This document shows positions 62,665 to 64,000 of a stretch of DNA of 64,000 nucleotides, piece after piece. A program made the position numbers and the translations under genes. Positions within the stretch are counted from its first letter, which is position 1. Each line of letters starts with the position of its first letter. Origin of the DNA: Niebla homalea (lineage: Eukaryota > Ascomycota > Lecanoromycetes > Lecanorales > Ramalinaceae); contig JAHGAU010000012.1 in NCBI GenBank assembly GCA_019925105.1, forward strand, positions 744,001 through 808,000, read 5' to 3'. The notes beneath the pieces were generated by a model. That model had not been told where the DNA came from. It saw only the letters and a list, made by a program, of their open reading frames with translations, and ran no database searches.

Positions 62665-64000
62665 TCAGTTCCTTCTCCACCACTTCCGCTTTGTTACTGC
62701 GTTTCCTTCCTCCTCCCCTCCAAACTCTCTCACCACGTTCACGAACACCTGATCCAGCGTCGTCTCCCCAATCGAATAATATTCCACGCCCAGCTCCTCT
62801 CTATGCGCCTCCAACAATCGAAACAGCCTCCCCACCGCCCCTTTCCTCGCCGGCACACTGAAGCGCAGCTGACCTCCATAAGTCTTCTCCTCCATCCTCA
62901 CTTCGCTCCCAACGTTCGCCCTCATCCACCCTTTCAACTGCTCCATCTCGCCATCAGTCGTGTGTGGCGCGCTCCTCGTCACCAGGTGGACGTGATACTG
63001 ATCCCCCCATCTCCTCCTTAACTCGTCACACGTGCCGATCGTGAGGATGCGGCTCGACATGATGGCCGCGCGGTGGGCCAACGCATCCGCTTCCTCCATA
63101 CTGTGCGTGGTGAGCAGAATACTCCTGCCCGGCGAGACGGAGGCAAGGGTGTTCCACATGACCCGTTTACTTGCGGCGTCCAGTCCGCTGCTCGGTTCAT
63201 CCAGCAACAACACGGCGGGATTGCCGGCCATTGCGATGGCTAGAGAGAGCTTGCGCTTCGTGCCTCCGGACAGCTTTCCGGCGAGCTGGTGCCGGTAGGG
63301 TTCGAGTCCGCAGTGGGCGATGAGCTGCTCGACGTTGTGGGAGGTCTCGACGACGCCACGGACTCGAGTGTAGAATTTGAGGTGTTCCTGCACGGTGAGG
63401 ACATCGGTGGCATCAAATTGGGGGCAGACGCCGAGGCGGGCGCGGGCGGCGGAGCGGTGGGTGAGGATGGAGAAGTCTGAGACAGTGATACGGGAGGAGA
63501 GGGTTGAAGGATGGATGTCGCCACGGATGAGGGAGATGGCGGTTGCTGTAATGGTCATAGGTCAGCACTATGGTTCGTTGGCATGCAAAGAGGAGAGGAG
63601 CAAATCTTACATTTCCCGGCACCATTAGGGCCTAATAACGTGACAACCTCTGACTGTTCGACGCCAAAGGTGACATCGTCAACAGCTTTATTCTTGCCAA
63701 ACGTCTTGGTGAGGTTCATGACCCGCAGCCCAGAGGTACTTTGTTGCATACAAGTCATTTCCCCAGATTCATTGCTCGACCTCTCCTTGTCATGTTCGAT
63801 ATTCGTCGCTTTTGACGTTCTACGGAAAGGAGTGGTGAATGACAAGCCGCTATTCCACAGCATCAGAAGACCAAATAGAAAAAAGCACTGAAGGATCAAG
63901 TATAGAATGGGGGAGCCAAATTGGCCAATGGCACCCGGGGTCGACTCATGTCCGCAATCAATGGTAAACTGGTTCAGGGCCACGAACAAAGATCTCATCA
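62665..64000 (-). CDS. ABCA-type ABC transporter, C-terminal part (gene runs off the right edge)
   Basis: Partial gene: exons (complement) 62665-63545 and 63611 to beyond 64000, with a 65-base intron inside the Walker A codons. The visible part has the end of a membrane region (PILYLILQCFFLFGLLML), then a nucleotide-binding domain with LLGPNGAGKSTAISLIRGDIHP (formed across the junction), the Q-loop CPQFDATDVLTVQEHL, signature LSGGTKRKLSLAIAM, Walker B LLLDEPSSGLD and the H-loop TTHSMEEAD. The C-terminal regulatory part matches ABCA lipid exporters. N-terminal half, and whether it has two halves, cannot be seen. Role: lipid export or flipping, inferred from family. Confidence 0.88.

Overview
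This window is nuclear DNA of a filamentous ascomycete (Pezizomycotina; Dothideomycetes is my best guess, on general resemblance only). The reasons are short GT-AG introns (mostly 45-140 bases) that restore conserved protein motifs, protein-coding genes on both strands with no operons, and typical fungal genes: Paf1, Arp8, Bud13, RCC1, Brr6, Rer1, TMEM16 scramblase, flavocytochrome b2 and CYP52-like P450. I rebuilt exons by hand. Every multi-exon model given keeps the reading frame across all junctions, and the conserved motif is regained at each junction where the family is recognisable.

Left part (1-23 kb) is gene-sparse and lipid/secondary-metabolism flavoured. It holds a GPHR-type Golgi anion channel, an LPAAT-like acyltransferase, a secreted ferritin-like Rds1 protein, a CYP52-like P450, a DHA2 efflux transporter, a THEM6-like thioesterase-fold protein, an ELO fatty-acid elongase and a second (CYP4-like) P450. 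These are separated by 1.5-2.2 kb stretches in which I find no gene. A clean 10-bp/60-bp higher-order minisatellite lies upstream of the rds1-like gene.

Middle part (23-46 kb) is dense and mostly housekeeping: a small Lys/Ala-rich protein, a catalase, Rer1, a mitochondrial enoyl-CoA hydratase, an SDR with a repeat-encoded Gly insert, a RIB7 riboflavin reductase fused to a putative zinc-binding DNA-binding domain, Paf1, Arp8, Arl1, a TMEM16 scramblase, an Atl1-type alkyltransferase-like protein with a 13-nt micro-exon, a small unknown protein, and Brr6/Brl1.

Right part (46-64 kb): RCC1 (Ran GEF), a metallophosphoesterase, Bud13, a 1213-aa SH3/low-complexity protein, a 900-aa Cys-pair protein of unknown function, a Rab24-like GTPase, a cytochrome b2-type lactate dehydrogenase without an evident mitochondrial presequence, and the 3' part of an ABCA-type transporter that runs off the right edge.

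The observation most worth following is the single 601-codon reading frame at 30833-32638. Its N-terminal ~260 residues look like a FAR1/WRKY-GCM1-type (C...C...HxH) domain of the kind found in Mutator-like transposases, and its C-terminal half is a complete Rib7 enzyme. No tRNA, rRNA, CRISPR array or intact transposon was seen.
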